64,000 nucleotides of DNA from Chloroflexota bacterium (lineage in GTDB: Bacteria > Chloroflexota > UBA11872). This document shows, in pieces, positions 34,058 to 43,489 of the stretch (position 1 is its first letter; each line of letters opens with the position of its first letter). Below the pieces are notes generated by a model. The model was not told the origin of the DNA. It saw only the letters and a program-made list of their open reading frames with translations, and searched no databases. The position numbers were made by a program, and so were the translations under genes. The stretch is from contig JAJEDE010000021.1 of assembly GCA_022821645.1 (NCBI GenBank), positions 1 through 64,000 on the forward strand, given 5' to 3'.

Positions 34058-35017
34058 GTGAACGTTCTGATGGTTGGCTCTGGCAGCATCGCCGGATTCC
34101 ACTCGCGCGCAATTCGCGAGTTGGGCCACACCCTGTACCACGTGGTCGGCCGCCGTGAGTCGCAGGTCTCCGAGTTTGCCGCCGAGGCTGGATTCGAACG
34201 ACATGGCATTGACCTGGAACGCGGGCTCGACGATCCGGCCGTGAATGCCGTCGTCATCACGTCGCCCAGCGACTTCCACCGCGCCCACGCCGAGGCGGCG
34301 CTGCAACGCAAGCTGCCGACGCTGTTGGAGATTCCCGTCGCCACGTCACTGGCCGACGCCATCGCCGTTGACGAGGCCGCCCAGGCAGCGGACACGCCGG
34401 TAATGGCGGCCCACACGCGCCGCTTTCAACCGGCCATGCTGCGGATGCGCGCCATGGTGGCCGATGGCTCACTGACCGTGCATCACGCCGTGCAGCGCTA
34501 CGGCTTCATTCGTCGCCTCAATGTCAATTGGGTCGGCTATCAGCGGAGTTGGACCGACAACCTGATCTGGCACCACGGCGGGCACGCCATGGACGCGTGG
34601 ATGTGGGTATTGGGCGTAACTGAAGCGGAGGTCTCCGCCAAGCTCGGCCCGCCACATCACCATCTCGAGATTCCGATGGACATTTCGATAGCACTAAAGG
34701 CGCCCAGCGGTGTCGTCGGCAGCATCTCGCTGTCCTACAACACGCACCAGCCGCTCGACGACGCGCTGTTCATCGGCGAAGAGGACACAATCGCCGCCAA
34801 CTATGCGACGGGCACGCTGGTCGGCAAGGACGGAGTGATCTTCGACGCCGGCATGACCGAAGTCGTGCCGCACGATGTCATCACCGCCCAGGACCGCGAG
34901 TTTTTCGACGCGCTGGATGAACAGCGAGCACCCAACCCCACCATCAGCGACGTTCTGCCGAGCCTGCGAGCCCTACAGGTCGTGCAAGACATCTACACCG
35001 CGGAGTACGGCGCATGA
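34058..35017 (+). CDS. Gfo/Idh/MocA-family oxidoreductase
   Basis: 319 residues. The N-terminus [18 protein letters not shown] carries the GxGxxxxxH Rossmann motif. [19 protein letters not shown] replaces the EKP segment with EIP, so the usual catalytic Lys is absent. [12 protein letters not shown] is the conserved C-terminal-domain entry. The GTG at 34058 has AAGGAAG about 9 bases upstream. The stop overlaps the next gene (ATGA). Confidence 0.88.
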   Translation: MNVLMVGSGSIAGFHSRAIRELGHTLYHVVGRRESQVSEFAAEAGFERHGIDLERGLDDPAVNAVVITSPSDFHRAHAEAALQRKLPTLLEIPVATSLADAIAVDEAAQAADTPVMAAHTRRFQPAMLRMRAMVADGSLTVHHAVQRYGFIRRLNVNWVGYQRSWTDNLIWHHGGHAMDAWMWVLGVTEAEVSAKLGPPHHHLEIPMDISIALKAPSGVVGSISLSYNTHQPLDDALFIGEEDTIAANYATGTLVGKDGVIFDAGMTEVVPHDVITAQDREFFDALDEQRAPNPTISDVLPSLRALQVVQDIYTAEYGA

Positions 35018-35955
35018 GCGAAGAGGCTGCACCCGAGCGAGTCGTCTATCTCAACGGCGCATGGGTGCCGGAGCGCGACGCCGCAATATCGATCTTTGAC
35101 TCGTCTCTCGTCTGGGGCGACGCGGTGTTCGAAACCACGCGCACGTTCCTGCACGAGCCGTTCCGGCTGGACGCGCACCTGGAGCGGCTGGACGCGTCGC
35201 TGGGCGCCTCGGGCGTTCCCTGCGACGTTTCCATGGACGAACTGGCCAACCTGACCGGCGAACTCATCGAGCGGAACCGAGCGGCCTACGATCCCGAAAT
35301 CGACTTTTCAATCGTGCATCAAATATCTCCGGGGGTGTTAGGGAGATATCGGAGTTCAGTCGCGCACACTGGCCCCTCGGTTCTGATCTACACATATCCG
35401 CTCGACGGCATGTTGGGTGAATCCGCCTACTTGTATGACGAGGGCCTTAACGCCGTCGTGCCGCGGCAGCGCGCGATTCCTTCACGCCTGCTTGATCCCA
35501 AGATCAAGAGCCGGTCGCGTCTGCATTACCAGGTCGCAAATCAGGAAATCGCAGCCCAGGCGGCCGACACCTTTGTGGTATTGCAAGGCGAAGACGGCTT
35601 CATTACCGAGGGCACCGGCTCGAACTTCTTCATCGTGCGCGCTGGAGAAGTGCTGACGTCGCGCGGCCACAGCGTGCTTCGAGGCGTCACCCGTGATACG
35701 ACTCTGGCGCTTGCCAACGAGCTTGGCATTCCCGCGCGTGAGGCCGACTTCGAGCCGTACGACGTGGCGACGGCCGACGAAGCCTTCTTCACGACCACGC
35801 CCTACTGCCTGATTCCCGCCACCCGCTTCAACGGGGCGCCAATAGGAGATGGCAACGTCGGGGCGATCTATCGACGCCTGGCGGATGCGTTCAGCGAGGA
35901 TGTGGGGGTGGACTTCATCGCCCAGGCCAAGCGCTACGCCGAACTGATTGCCTGA
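35014..35955 (+). CDS. class IV PLP aminotransferase (IlvE/D-amino-acid type)
   Basis: 313 residues. [19 protein letters not shown] is the usual N-terminus, [17 protein letters not shown] with Lys at about residue 165 is the PLP-Lys segment, and [20 protein letters not shown] is the conserved EGxxxN cofactor-binding segment. Family members include branched-chain aminotransferase, D-alanine aminotransferase and aminodeoxychorismate lyase; the specificity is not clear. It overlaps the preceding oxidoreductase gene by 4 bases, so the two steps are probably linked. Confidence 0.92.
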   Translation: MSEEAAPERVVYLNGAWVPERDAAISIFDSSLVWGDAVFETTRTFLHEPFRLDAHLERLDASLGASGVPCDVSMDELANLTGELIERNRAAYDPEIDFSIVHQISPGVLGRYRSSVAHTGPSVLIYTYPLDGMLGESAYLYDEGLNAVVPRQRAIPSRLLDPKIKSRSRLHYQVANQEIAAQAADTFVVLQGEDGFITEGTGSNFFIVRAGEVLTSRGHSVLRGVTRDTTLALANELGIPAREADFEPYDVATADEAFFTTTPYCLIPATRFNGAPIGDGNVGAIYRRLADAFSEDVGVDFIAQAKRYAELIA

Positions 35956-36008
35956 GAACTTCGATTCAGGCTATTGCGGTTCGGCTAGCAGATTGAAAGG
36001 TCGGCTTT

Positions 36009-37259
36009 TCAGAAGATCGCGCCGGACGACGGCGATGTCTGCGATTGCTCTTCGAGTCCCCGCAATAGTCCTCGCGCCCGGGGCGCCGTTGAGTGATCCC
36101 ACGGTGTGATCCACGCCTCGTCAATCTCCATACCCCATCCCGGTGCCTCGGTCGGCTTGATGTAACCGTCCTCGGGCACGGCCAGACCGGGTATGGGCCA
36201 CACCTCTTCAAGCGGAATCCCAGGATCGCTGCCCATCCAGAACTCGGCCATCGGCGACTCCGGCATTGAGATCGCGAAGTGCTGTCCCCAGGGTCTGGCA
36301 ACGGCCGCGTGCGGAATCGTGATAAGCCCCGCCGCCTCACCGATGGTGTAGATCTTCAGCGCTTCCGACAGCCCGCCGCACCACATCATGTCGGGCTGCA
36401 GGACGTCCACCGCGCGGTGTTCCACGAGCTGACGAAACGTCCACCGCCCGTGGTGGTCCTCGCCCGTAGCCAGCGGCACCCAGTTGATGGCCTTGCGCAA
36501 TTCGATGTGTCCTTCGAGATCGGTCGGTATCAGCGGCTCTTCCAGCCACCGAAGGTTGTACGGACGCAGGCGCTCCGCTAACCGGATGGTGAATTCCACG
36601 TTGAAGCTCATGACCGGGTTGTACATCAGCTCGGCATTGGGTCCGACGGCGTCCCTGGCTTTGGCTATGTGCTCCTCGACGAGATTGATTCCTTCGATGC
36701 CCTCGTCGTAGTGCGCCGGATTCGAGACCTTGAAGCACGTGAACCCAAGTTCCTGCGACCAGTCCAGATCGTCGGATGTGCAATAGACGAGTGCCCTCTC
36801 GCGGCATGGTCCGCCGATAAGGGAGTACACCGGTTGGCCGAGCAGCTTGCCCTTGAGATCCCACAACGCGAGGTCAATGCCCGATTGCGCGACCGTCGCG
36901 ATGCCGCCCGCGCCGAATCGCTGGGTCGATCGCCACATCAGGTCGTTCAGAAACTCCAGCGCCAGGCAGTCCCGTCCTTCCATCAGCGGCCCGAAGTGGA
37001 AGTCGACCAGGGCAGCCACCGGCTCGCCAAAGCTGCACTCACCCAAACCCCACGTTCCATCCTCGGCCGTCACCTGCACCCACACGCGTTCCCAGGTATT
37101 GGCGCCCGGCATTCGGCCGTGCATTCGAGAGAACTCCGGGTACTTGTTGATCGGCAGCGCGCGCCGCGCGTGGGAATTCCACCCGGGCCGTCGCGGCTTC
37201 GACGTGGGAGGTGTTCGCGGAATGTTCACGTTGACGGCACGTACCTGCGTGATTCGCAC
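36009..37259 (-). CDS. enolase-superfamily sugar-acid dehydratase (rhamnonate-type)
   Basis: 416 residues. RITQVRAVNVNIPRTPP start, then VQSGIDLALWDLKGKLLGQP, LRWLEEPLIPTDLEGH, PLATGEDHHGRWTFRQL and LQPDMMWCGGLSEALKI. The order and sequence resemble L-rhamnonate dehydratase-type members. GTG start at 37259 with GGAGG 7 bases upstream; longer upstream frame is shadow. It is followed, in the minus direction, by nothing close; upstream on the same strand is the UxuA-type gene 23 bases away. Confidence 0.9.
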   Translation of the reverse strand: MRITQVRAVNVNIPRTPPTSKPRRPGWNSHARRALPINKYPEFSRMHGRMPGANTWERVWVQVTAEDGTWGLGECSFGEPVAALVDFHFGPLMEGRDCLALEFLNDLMWRSTQRFGAGGIATVAQSGIDLALWDLKGKLLGQPVYSLIGGPCRERALVYCTSDDLDWSQELGFTCFKVSNPAHYDEGIEGINLVEEHIAKARDAVGPNAELMYNPVMSFNVEFTIRLAERLRPYNLRWLEEPLIPTDLEGHIELRKAINWVPLATGEDHHGRWTFRQLVEHRAVDVLQPDMMWCGGLSEALKIYTIGEAAGLITIPHAAVARPWGQHFAISMPESPMAEFWMGSDPGIPLEEVWPIPGLAVPEDGYIKPTEAPGWGMEIDEAWITPWDHSTAPRARGLLRGLEEQSQTSPSSGAIF

Positions 37260-37282
37260 GGTGTTTCCTCCGAGGCTGCGGG

Positions 37283-38281
37283 TCAGGCGGCGGCTGGCGC
37301 TTTGGACGCGCTTGGTGGTCCCTCCGCCTTGATCGCCTCGAGAAGTCCCATCATCTGGCCCGTCGCCAGGGCTCGTCCACGGTGCCCCCAGGGCGTGTCG
37401 TCCACCATTTTGGGCACATGGTCGTCGATAAGGAATCCGGTGAAGCCTGCGTGATAGAGGGTTCGCATGGCGGCGGCGATGTCCACGTTGCCCTCGCCGA
37501 GGAAACACTCGTTGAAGACCGGAACCGTGCCCTGCACGTCGCGGAAGTGCACGTAGAACAGGCGGTCCTCGGACACGAAGTGATGCATGGCGGCCAGCAC
37601 GTCCTCGCCCATCTCCGACCAACACCCCATGCAAAAGTCCAACCCGTTGTTGGGGCTGTCAGCGATTTCCATGGCTCGCCTGAATCCATCAAACGAGCGC
37701 ATCAGGCGAGCCACGCCGCCCAGTGACGGCACCGGCGGGTCATCGGGGTGCAGGGCCAGCCGCACCCCGCTGGCCTCGGCCACGGGCAGCACGGCGTCGG
37801 TAAAGCGCGCGTAGTTGTCCCACATTTCATCCGCAGTGAAGACTCGGCCGTGCGTGGGCGAGTCGCAGGTAACGGTCGCGGCGTTGAAAGCCGTGGCCAC
37901 GGCGCCGCCGCGGATCACTTTGGGTTCCGTGCGCCACACGCCGTTGGGCATCCAGTGGTAGCCGAGGATCGGTATCCCCGCCTCGCCGATGTGGCGGACG
38001 GTGGCCTGGTAGTTGGCGATCTGCCGGTCGGTGCCCTCCAGACCCAACATCGCCAGGTCATAGAAATGATGCGGCACATTCTCGATCGACTCGATCTTCA
38101 GGCCATGCGCCTCGACTCGTTGGCGCAGGCGCACCAGGTCCTCGACCTCCCAGCGCTCTCCACCCGGCAAGCGCGGCGAGTTGAGGACGATGCCGCTGAC
38201 CCCCATCTGCGCGGCGAACTGCAGGATGTCCGGCGTCGGCTCGCTGAACTGGCCCGTCGCGATTCGCATCATTTCCGACAT
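37283..38281 (-). CDS. uxuA: mannonate dehydratase (UxuA) family protein
   Basis: 332 residues (UxuA of E. coli is 394). VRLALHPDDPPVPSLGG, FCMGCWSEMGED, FYVHFRDVQGTVP and FLIDDHVPKM are the conserved segments of D-mannonate dehydratase, a TIM-barrel metal enzyme acting in hexuronate catabolism. The ATG at 38281 has AGGAGG 6 bases upstream. It is the first gene of a two-gene minus transcript with the rhamnonate-type dehydratase. Confidence 0.9.
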   Translation of the reverse strand: MSEMMRIATGQFSEPTPDILQFAAQMGVSGIVLNSPRLPGGERWEVEDLVRLRQRVEAHGLKIESIENVPHHFYDLAMLGLEGTDRQIANYQATVRHIGEAGIPILGYHWMPNGVWRTEPKVIRGGAVATAFNAATVTCDSPTHGRVFTADEMWDNYARFTDAVLPVAEASGVRLALHPDDPPVPSLGGVARLMRSFDGFRRAMEIADSPNNGLDFCMGCWSEMGEDVLAAMHHFVSEDRLFYVHFRDVQGTVPVFNECFLGEGNVDIAAAMRTLYHAGFTGFLIDDHVPKMVDDTPWGHRGRALATGQMMGLLEAIKAEGPPSASKAPAAA

Positions 38282-38405
38282 GCCACTCCTCCTAGCCCGG
38301 CGCGCTTGGCTCAACTTCGTGCATGGTAAGAGTCAACCGCTCAATCGGACGCCCGGCAAGTGCCTAGGGGCTGCGCTGCACCAGGCCGGCGTCATTTCTC
38401 TAGCG

Positions 38406-39278
38406 TTAGGTGGACCGGCCACGACGTAGTCGCACAAAGTTCTGCCTGATCGTTCGCCCAGCCAGTGCCGCCATGAAGGTCGACACGGCAACGAGAGCCA
38501 TTGTCGCGCCGGCTGCCGTGTCGTAGTGATAGCTCACCAGAAGGCCGACCACGACCGACAGCGAGCCGATGCCGATGGCGGTCGCGATGATGACGGGCAC
38601 GCGTCGAAGCAGCATGGTGGCCGTGGCGGCCGGCGCGATCAGGAACGCGACGACAAGCAGGCTGCCGACGGCTTCAAACGAAGCGACGACGGCAATGGCA
38701 ATCATGACCAGCAAGGCCACGTGGGTCACCCTGGGGCGCAATCCCAGCAGCTGGGCCTGGGTTTCGTCGAACGTGAGAACCAGAAAAGCGCGGTAGAAGA
38801 TCAGGGCGCCGCCGACGGTGATTACGGCGGCGACTCCCTGGCGCAGCAGGTCATCGGCCTCGACTCCGGTGATAGATCCGAAGAGGAAGCGGCTGAGATC
38901 GCCGACATAGGAGCCTGCTTGACTTGACATAATCACCACGCCGAGAGCTAGGAAGCCGACAAAGAGAACGCCGATCGAGGTATCCGTGGGCAGCGGCGAA
39001 TGCGCCCGAATCAGATTGACGCCCAACACCATCACAATTGCCGCGATCAGGGCGCCGGCTGCGGTATTGCCGCCAATGATGAAGGCGATGGCAATACCGG
39101 GAAGCACGCCGTGGGCCAGCGCTTCGCCCAAAAAACTCATGCTGCGCAGCACAACCCAGGTGCCGACGCTGGAAGTTGTCAGCACAGCCAGCACGCCGGC
39201 AAAGAGGGCGTTCCGCATGAACTGATTGGAAATGAATGGATCGACCCACCAACCCAGGGGATCCGTCACAATGTCCAT
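38406..39278 (-). CDS. metal (Zn/Mn-type) ABC transporter permease
   Basis: 290 residues with about eight membrane helices. FMRNALFAGVLAVLTTSSVG, FLGEALAHGVLPGIAIAF and LLVVAFLIAPAATATML are typical of the ZnuB/MntB/SitD family. It is downstream of the binding-protein gene (gap of 50 bases). Zinc, manganese or iron cannot be distinguished from the permease alone. Confidence 0.92.
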   Translation of the reverse strand: MDIVTDPLGWWVDPFISNQFMRNALFAGVLAVLTTSSVGTWVVLRSMSFLGEALAHGVLPGIAIAFIIGGNTAAGALIAAIVMVLGVNLIRAHSPLPTDTSIGVLFVGFLALGVVIMSSQAGSYVGDLSRFLFGSITGVEADDLLRQGVAAVITVGGALIFYRAFLVLTFDETQAQLLGLRPRVTHVALLVMIAIAVVASFEAVGSLLVVAFLIAPAATATMLLRRVPVIIATAIGIGSLSVVVGLLVSYHYDTAAGATMALVAVSTFMAALAGRTIRQNFVRLRRGRST

Positions 39279-39328
39279 GCAGTCAAGCGCTCACGTAGCC
39301 CATGCGTGTCTCGCGGACTGACGCTCTA

Positions 39329-40339
39329 CTAGCGAAGGGCATCGCGAATGCGAGTGGCGTTGATTCGCAAGAGATCAATGTATGTTTCCGCGCCGCTGCC
39401 AGGCTCACCCAGCGCATCGGTATACAAAATCACAACCTGGATGTTCCCGACTCGCGTGGCCAGCGCATCGACGACTTCCTTGGAGTGCAAGGCCTCGGTA
39501 AAGACTGCTGGAATACCGTCGGCCTCAATCGCCTTGGCCAGTTCTTCCAGTTCGGCCGCGTTGGGCTCGGCGAGGCTGGACGTTGATGGAATCACCGTGC
39601 CGACCACCTGGAATCCGTAGCGGTCCGCCAGGTAGCCCAGCGCATCGTGGTTCGTCACCAGTAATCGACGAGCCACGGGAATGTCCTCGAACAGGTGCTC
39701 GAGCTCGTGGTGGACTTCCGCAAGCTCACGCTGATACGCCGTCATGCAGTCGTTGACGGCGTCGGCGTCGAGCCCGGCGTCTTCAACAAGGTGCTCGGCT
39801 AGGAGCGGCAGCGCGGCCGACACGCGCACCGGGTCGAACCACACGTGCGGATCATCGCCTTCGTGGGCGTGTCCGTCGTCGTGAGTGTGCCCTCCAGCAT
39901 GGCCGTGATGATCGGAATGCCCATCGTCGGCGATTTCAATCGTGTCGATGTGTTCGGCGATGTAGAACACCGGTGTGCCGGAGGACTCGACGGATTCGAG
40001 TGTGTCCTCGAATCGCTCTTCCAAGCCGAGCCCGTTGGCGACCACCAGTGCCGCTGCCTCAAGTCGGCCGCGGTCCGCCAGCGACGGTTCAAAAGCGTGC
40101 GGGTCGGCGCCTGGCGGAGTCAACACATCAACCGTGGCTAGACCGTCGCAGGCCACGTTTGCAACGACATCGCCCCAGATGTTGGTGCTGGCAAGAACGG
40201 TAGGAAGAGTCGTGCCCACGCCAGGCGAATCTGTGCCGGCTTCACCACAGGCCGCAATGGCCAGGCTCAGCGCAAGAATCGTGGCTGCCAGACCAATCCT
40301 GCCGACGAAAACACGTTGCATTGGCGGCTCACGACGCAT
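39329..40339 (-). CDS. metal ABC transporter substrate-binding lipoprotein (ZnuA-like)
   Basis: 336 residues. Signal peptide with lipobox (LSLAIAAC) and the cluster-9 metal-binding fold (DVLTPPGADPHAFEPSL ... PHVWFDP). A His/Asp-rich loop (DDGHSDHHGHAGGHTHDDG) favours zinc. The start is ambiguous: ATG at 40339 or 40321, neither with a strong ribosome site. It is divergent from the ATPase gene, with about 95 bases between starts, where a Zur/Fur-type operator would be expected but was not recognised. Confidence 0.92.
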   Translation of the reverse strand: MRREPPMQRVFVGRIGLAATILALSLAIAACGEAGTDSPGVGTTLPTVLASTNIWGDVVANVACDGLATVDVLTPPGADPHAFEPSLADRGRLEAAALVVANGLGLEERFEDTLESVESSGTPVFYIAEHIDTIEIADDGHSDHHGHAGGHTHDDGHAHEGDDPHVWFDPVRVSAALPLLAEHLVEDAGLDADAVNDCMTAYQRELAEVHHELEHLFEDIPVARRLLVTNHDALGYLADRYGFQVVGTVIPSTSSLAEPNAAELEELAKAIEADGIPAVFTEALHSKEVVDALATRVGNIQVVILYTDALGEPGSGAETYIDLLRINATRIRDALR

Positions 40340-40434
40340 TGCGGCTGAGTCTCTTGCTGGGCGAATTCAACTGCTGGGGGGCGCGGCGAGAATGTACTAG
40401 AGTCGTGCCTCAGGCTCAATCTAGTTGCAGATTG

Positions 40435-41067
40435 GTGATCGAACTCAACGATGTATCCGTAGAGTTTGACGGTCGGTGTGTCCTGGAACCGACAACGTTG
40501 TCGTTTGAGGCCGGCACGAGCGTTGCGCTAACAGGCCCCAACGGCTCCGGCAAGACGACACTGCTCCGGGTACTGGCCGGCTTGCTTAAACCGACGACGG
40601 GCACCCGACGCGGGCCTAAGCCGCGTGAAGTGGCCTATGTCTCCCAGCACGTCCGCACGAATCCCTGGATGCCGCTTACCGTGGGCGAGGTGCTGGCTAT
40701 GTCGCAGTACCGCCATCGCGGCCTGCTGGGACCGCTGCGCGGCGAGGATCGACGCCGAATCGCCGACGCCAGCGCCCGTCTGGAAGTTGACGACCTCTTC
40801 GATCGCAGCTTTGGTGAACTCTCGGGCGGCCAATGCCAGCGTGTGCGAATGGCAGCCGCCCTGGCCGCGGATGCCAAGTGCATAATGCTTGACGAGCCCA
40901 TTACAGGCTTGGACCTGGCAAGCCAATTCAGAATCCTCAACGTCATTGACGATGAGCGGCAGGCGGGACGGCTTGTTGTGCTATGCACGCACCACCTTGA
41001 CGAGGCCGAAAAGTGTGACCGTGTGATCATGCTGGCTGGCCGAGTCGTGGCCGACGGTCCGCCGTAA
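40435..41067 (+). CDS. metal ABC transporter ATPase (ZnuC-like)
   Basis: About 210 residues. Walker A TGPNGSGKTTLLRVLAG, signature FGELSGGQCQRVRMAAALA, Walker B CIMLDEPITGLDLAS and the H-loop CTHHLDEA are complete. The GTG at 40435 (MIELNDVSVEF) is preferred over longer alternatives (GTG 40405, ATG 40321) because it fits the family start. It probably energises the divergently encoded permease and binding protein. Confidence 0.9.
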   Translation: MIELNDVSVEFDGRCVLEPTTLSFEAGTSVALTGPNGSGKTTLLRVLAGLLKPTTGTRRGPKPREVAYVSQHVRTNPWMPLTVGEVLAMSQYRHRGLLGPLRGEDRRRIADASARLEVDDLFDRSFGELSGGQCQRVRMAAALAADAKCIMLDEPITGLDLASQFRILNVIDDERQAGRLVVLCTHHLDEAEKCDRVIMLAGRVVADGPP

Positions 41068-41154
41068 TTCGGCCTTACGAGTGGCAGAATCAGCGGACTG
41101 CAATGAACGCGAAACCGTCTGATTCTCGCCCGCGCAATCGACCGAATAGCCCGC

Positions 41155-42348
41155 ATGCTCGTCGTGAGCCAGCTTCGAGGCTGGCGCTACGGGCGGCTTG
41201 AGGCGCGCCTGCCGGACGGTTCCGACTTGACGTTTGGCGACAAAGCGATGGGTGGCATCGCGCGGATTGACATTCACGACGACCATGCCTTCACTCGGAT
41301 CCTAGTTGGCGGATCGACGGGTGCCGGCGAGGCCTACATGGACGGTCTGTGGTCCAGCCCCGATCTTCGTTGCGTGCTGCGTGGAGCCTTGGCCAATGCT
41401 CAACGCGTGCGGTTTGATGCTGCTCTGTCGCTCCCACGACGCGTTCTGGACCTGTGGCGGCACACGCGACGGCGAAATTCACGCTCGGGAAGTGAGCAAA
41501 ACATCCACGCCCACTACGACCTCGGGAATGAGTTCTTTCAGCTTTTCCTCGACGAGTCGCTGGCGTACTCCTGCGCAATCTGGGACGGTTGCGATGATCT
41601 GGGCGCAGCCCAGCAGGCAAAGTTCGACCTGGTCTGCCGCAAGTTGGATCTTGGGCCGGGCGACCGGGTTCTGGAGATCGGCTGCGGCTGGGGCGGCTTT
41701 GCCATCCACGCCGCGCGAACCACTGGCTGCCATGTCGTGGGGATTACGGTGTCGCGTGAGCAGTACAAGCTTGCTAGCCAGCGGGTCGCTGCTGCCGGGC
41801 TGGGTGACCGGGTGCGAATCGTCTACTCGGACTATCGCGATGTCGAGGGAGAGTTCGACAAGGTCGTCTCCATCGAGATGTTCGAAGCTGTTGGCCGGGA
41901 GTATTGGGACGAGTTTTTTGCGACGTGCGAGCGTGTCCTGCGGCCCGGCGGGTCCATGCTGCTGCAGACGATTGGCATCCAGGACCGCGATGCCGCCGCC
42001 GGGATGCGCGCCTCGGGCTGGATCAGCAAGTACATCTTTCCCGGCGGCGTCCTGCCGGCAGTGGTCGAGATTCGGCAATCGGTGCGACGCGGTGGGCAGG
42101 CCCTCGCGGTGCGGGCAATCGAGGAGATCGGACCGCACTACGTGCGCACGCTCGATGAATGGCGACGCCGGTTCTGGCGGGCCGAAGCGCGAGTGCGGTC
42201 GCTTGGGTTCGACGACCGGTTTATTCGGATGTGGGACTTCTATCTCGCATCCTGCGCCGCGAGTTTCGAGACGGAGACCGTTCGCGACGTTCAGGTGCTG
42301 ATCGAGCGAGCTGAATCGCCGAGTCCAGCAGCGAGCGTCGGCGCGTAA
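41155..42348 (+). CDS. cfa: cyclopropane-fatty-acyl-phospholipid synthase
   Basis: 397 residues. AdoMet-binding motif RVLEIGCGWGGFAIHAA (about residue 172), the segments NIHAHYDLGNEFFQLFLDE and VSIEMFEAVGREYWDEFF, and ISKYIFPGGVLP are typical of CFA synthase and related mycolate-type methyltransferases. It would methylenate unsaturated fatty-acid chains in membrane phospholipids. An acyl-CoA desaturase gene follows, which could supply the double bond. Confidence 0.93.
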   Translation: MLVVSQLRGWRYGRLEARLPDGSDLTFGDKAMGGIARIDIHDDHAFTRILVGGSTGAGEAYMDGLWSSPDLRCVLRGALANAQRVRFDAALSLPRRVLDLWRHTRRRNSRSGSEQNIHAHYDLGNEFFQLFLDESLAYSCAIWDGCDDLGAAQQAKFDLVCRKLDLGPGDRVLEIGCGWGGFAIHAARTTGCHVVGITVSREQYKLASQRVAAAGLGDRVRIVYSDYRDVEGEFDKVVSIEMFEAVGREYWDEFFATCERVLRPGGSMLLQTIGIQDRDAAAGMRASGWISKYIFPGGVLPAVVEIRQSVRRGGQALAVRAIEEIGPHYVRTLDEWRRRFWRAEARVRSLGFDDRFIRMWDFYLASCAASFETETVRDVQVLIERAESPSPAASVGA

Positions 42349-42534
42349 GCACTGGCCCGGCGTGCGAGGTGCATGGCTTCCCGACGATTCGGCGTGTCCC
42401 GCATCGGTGGCTGCTTGTTCGCGGTTGACCCTCCATGCCGGGGTTGCGAGCCGCCCGCGCTTTGCGCATTCTCGCTTTGGACGTATCTTGGCCGCCGCGC
42501 ATTCGGCGCGGTACACAGGGGGGATGACTGGCTG

Positions 42535-43473
42535 GTGACGGATACAAGCCTTGAGGCTTCGCCGGAAGGCCTGACGCTCAAGAAGCTCAAGATTCCGAAG
42601 CGAATCGAGCAGCGCTATACGGCTTGGCAGGCCATTCGGCACAACTGGGGCTTTATTGCTCTGCATCTCGGCGTGCTCGCGGCGTTCATCGTGGGCGTGA
42701 GTTGGCCGGCAGTCGTGGCCTGCCTCGGCTTCTACTGGATGCGCGTCTTTTTCATTACGGGCTTCTACCACCGCTATTTCTCTCACCGCACGTTTCAGAC
42801 CACCCGGGTTTTTCAGGCTGTCATGGCGCTGCTGGGCACATTGGGAATTCAAAAGGGTCCCTTGTGGTGGGCCGGCCACCATCGCTTTCATCACCGGCAC
42901 TCCGACGAGGAGGAGGATGTGCACTCACCGCTCAAGGGCGGATTCTGGTGGGCGCACATCGGTTGGCTGCTGGCCTACAACCGCGACGACACCCGCTGGG
43001 AAGAGGTCAAGGACCTGGTCCGGTTCCCTGAGCTTCGCTGGCTCGACCGGTGGTATTTCGGCAGCACGCTGCTCTACGCAGGCGGCACGATCGCGCTTGG
43101 ATTCTGGCTGGAGCGGGCGTTTCCGACGACCGGCGTTACCTGGCTTCAAGTATTCGTGTGGTGTTTCCTGGTGAGCACCGTCATGCTGCTGCACACGACC
43201 TACCTCATAAACTCCGGCGCGCACATGTGGGGCAGCCGTCGTTTTCCCACGAAAGACACCAGCCGCAATAACCTCTTGCTGGCGCTGGTCACACTGGGCG
43301 AGGGCTGGCACAACAACCACCACCGCTACCCCGGCTCCGAGCGCAACGGCTTCTTCTGGTGGGAAATCGACGTGACCCACTACCTGCTCACCATGTTGAG
43401 TTGGACCGGGTTAATCTGGGACTTGCGACGACCGCCGGCGCACGTCTATGACGAAGGTGCCCGCACAGTCTGA
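42535..43473 (+). CDS. acyl-CoA desaturase (delta-9 type)
   Basis: About 312 residues with the stearoyl-CoA desaturase His boxes: HRYFSH, HHRFHHRHSD and EGWHNNHHRYP. Four membrane segments are visible. The frame is open upstream to 42373, but the GTG at 42535 (MTDTSLEASPEG) is a better start; AGGGGGG lies 12 bases before it. It directly follows cfa. Confidence 0.9.
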   Translation: MTDTSLEASPEGLTLKKLKIPKRIEQRYTAWQAIRHNWGFIALHLGVLAAFIVGVSWPAVVACLGFYWMRVFFITGFYHRYFSHRTFQTTRVFQAVMALLGTLGIQKGPLWWAGHHRFHHRHSDEEEDVHSPLKGGFWWAHIGWLLAYNRDDTRWEEVKDLVRFPELRWLDRWYFGSTLLYAGGTIALGFWLERAFPTTGVTWLQVFVWCFLVSTVMLLHTTYLINSGAHMWGSRRFPTKDTSRNNLLLALVTLGEGWHNNHHRYPGSERNGFFWWEIDVTHYLLTMLSWTGLIWDLRRPPAHVYDEGARTV

Positions 43474-43489
43474 TTGTGAGTTGACATAA

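Noticed and set aside
36865-37634. N-terminal extension of the rhamnonate-type dehydratase up to 37634
   Set aside because: The extension beyond 37259 is antisense/out of frame over the UxuA gene; the GTG at 37259 has a strong GGAGG.
41479-42924. Minus-strand open frame (481 codons) opposite cfa and the desaturase
   Set aside because: Antisense to two clear genes; no domain.
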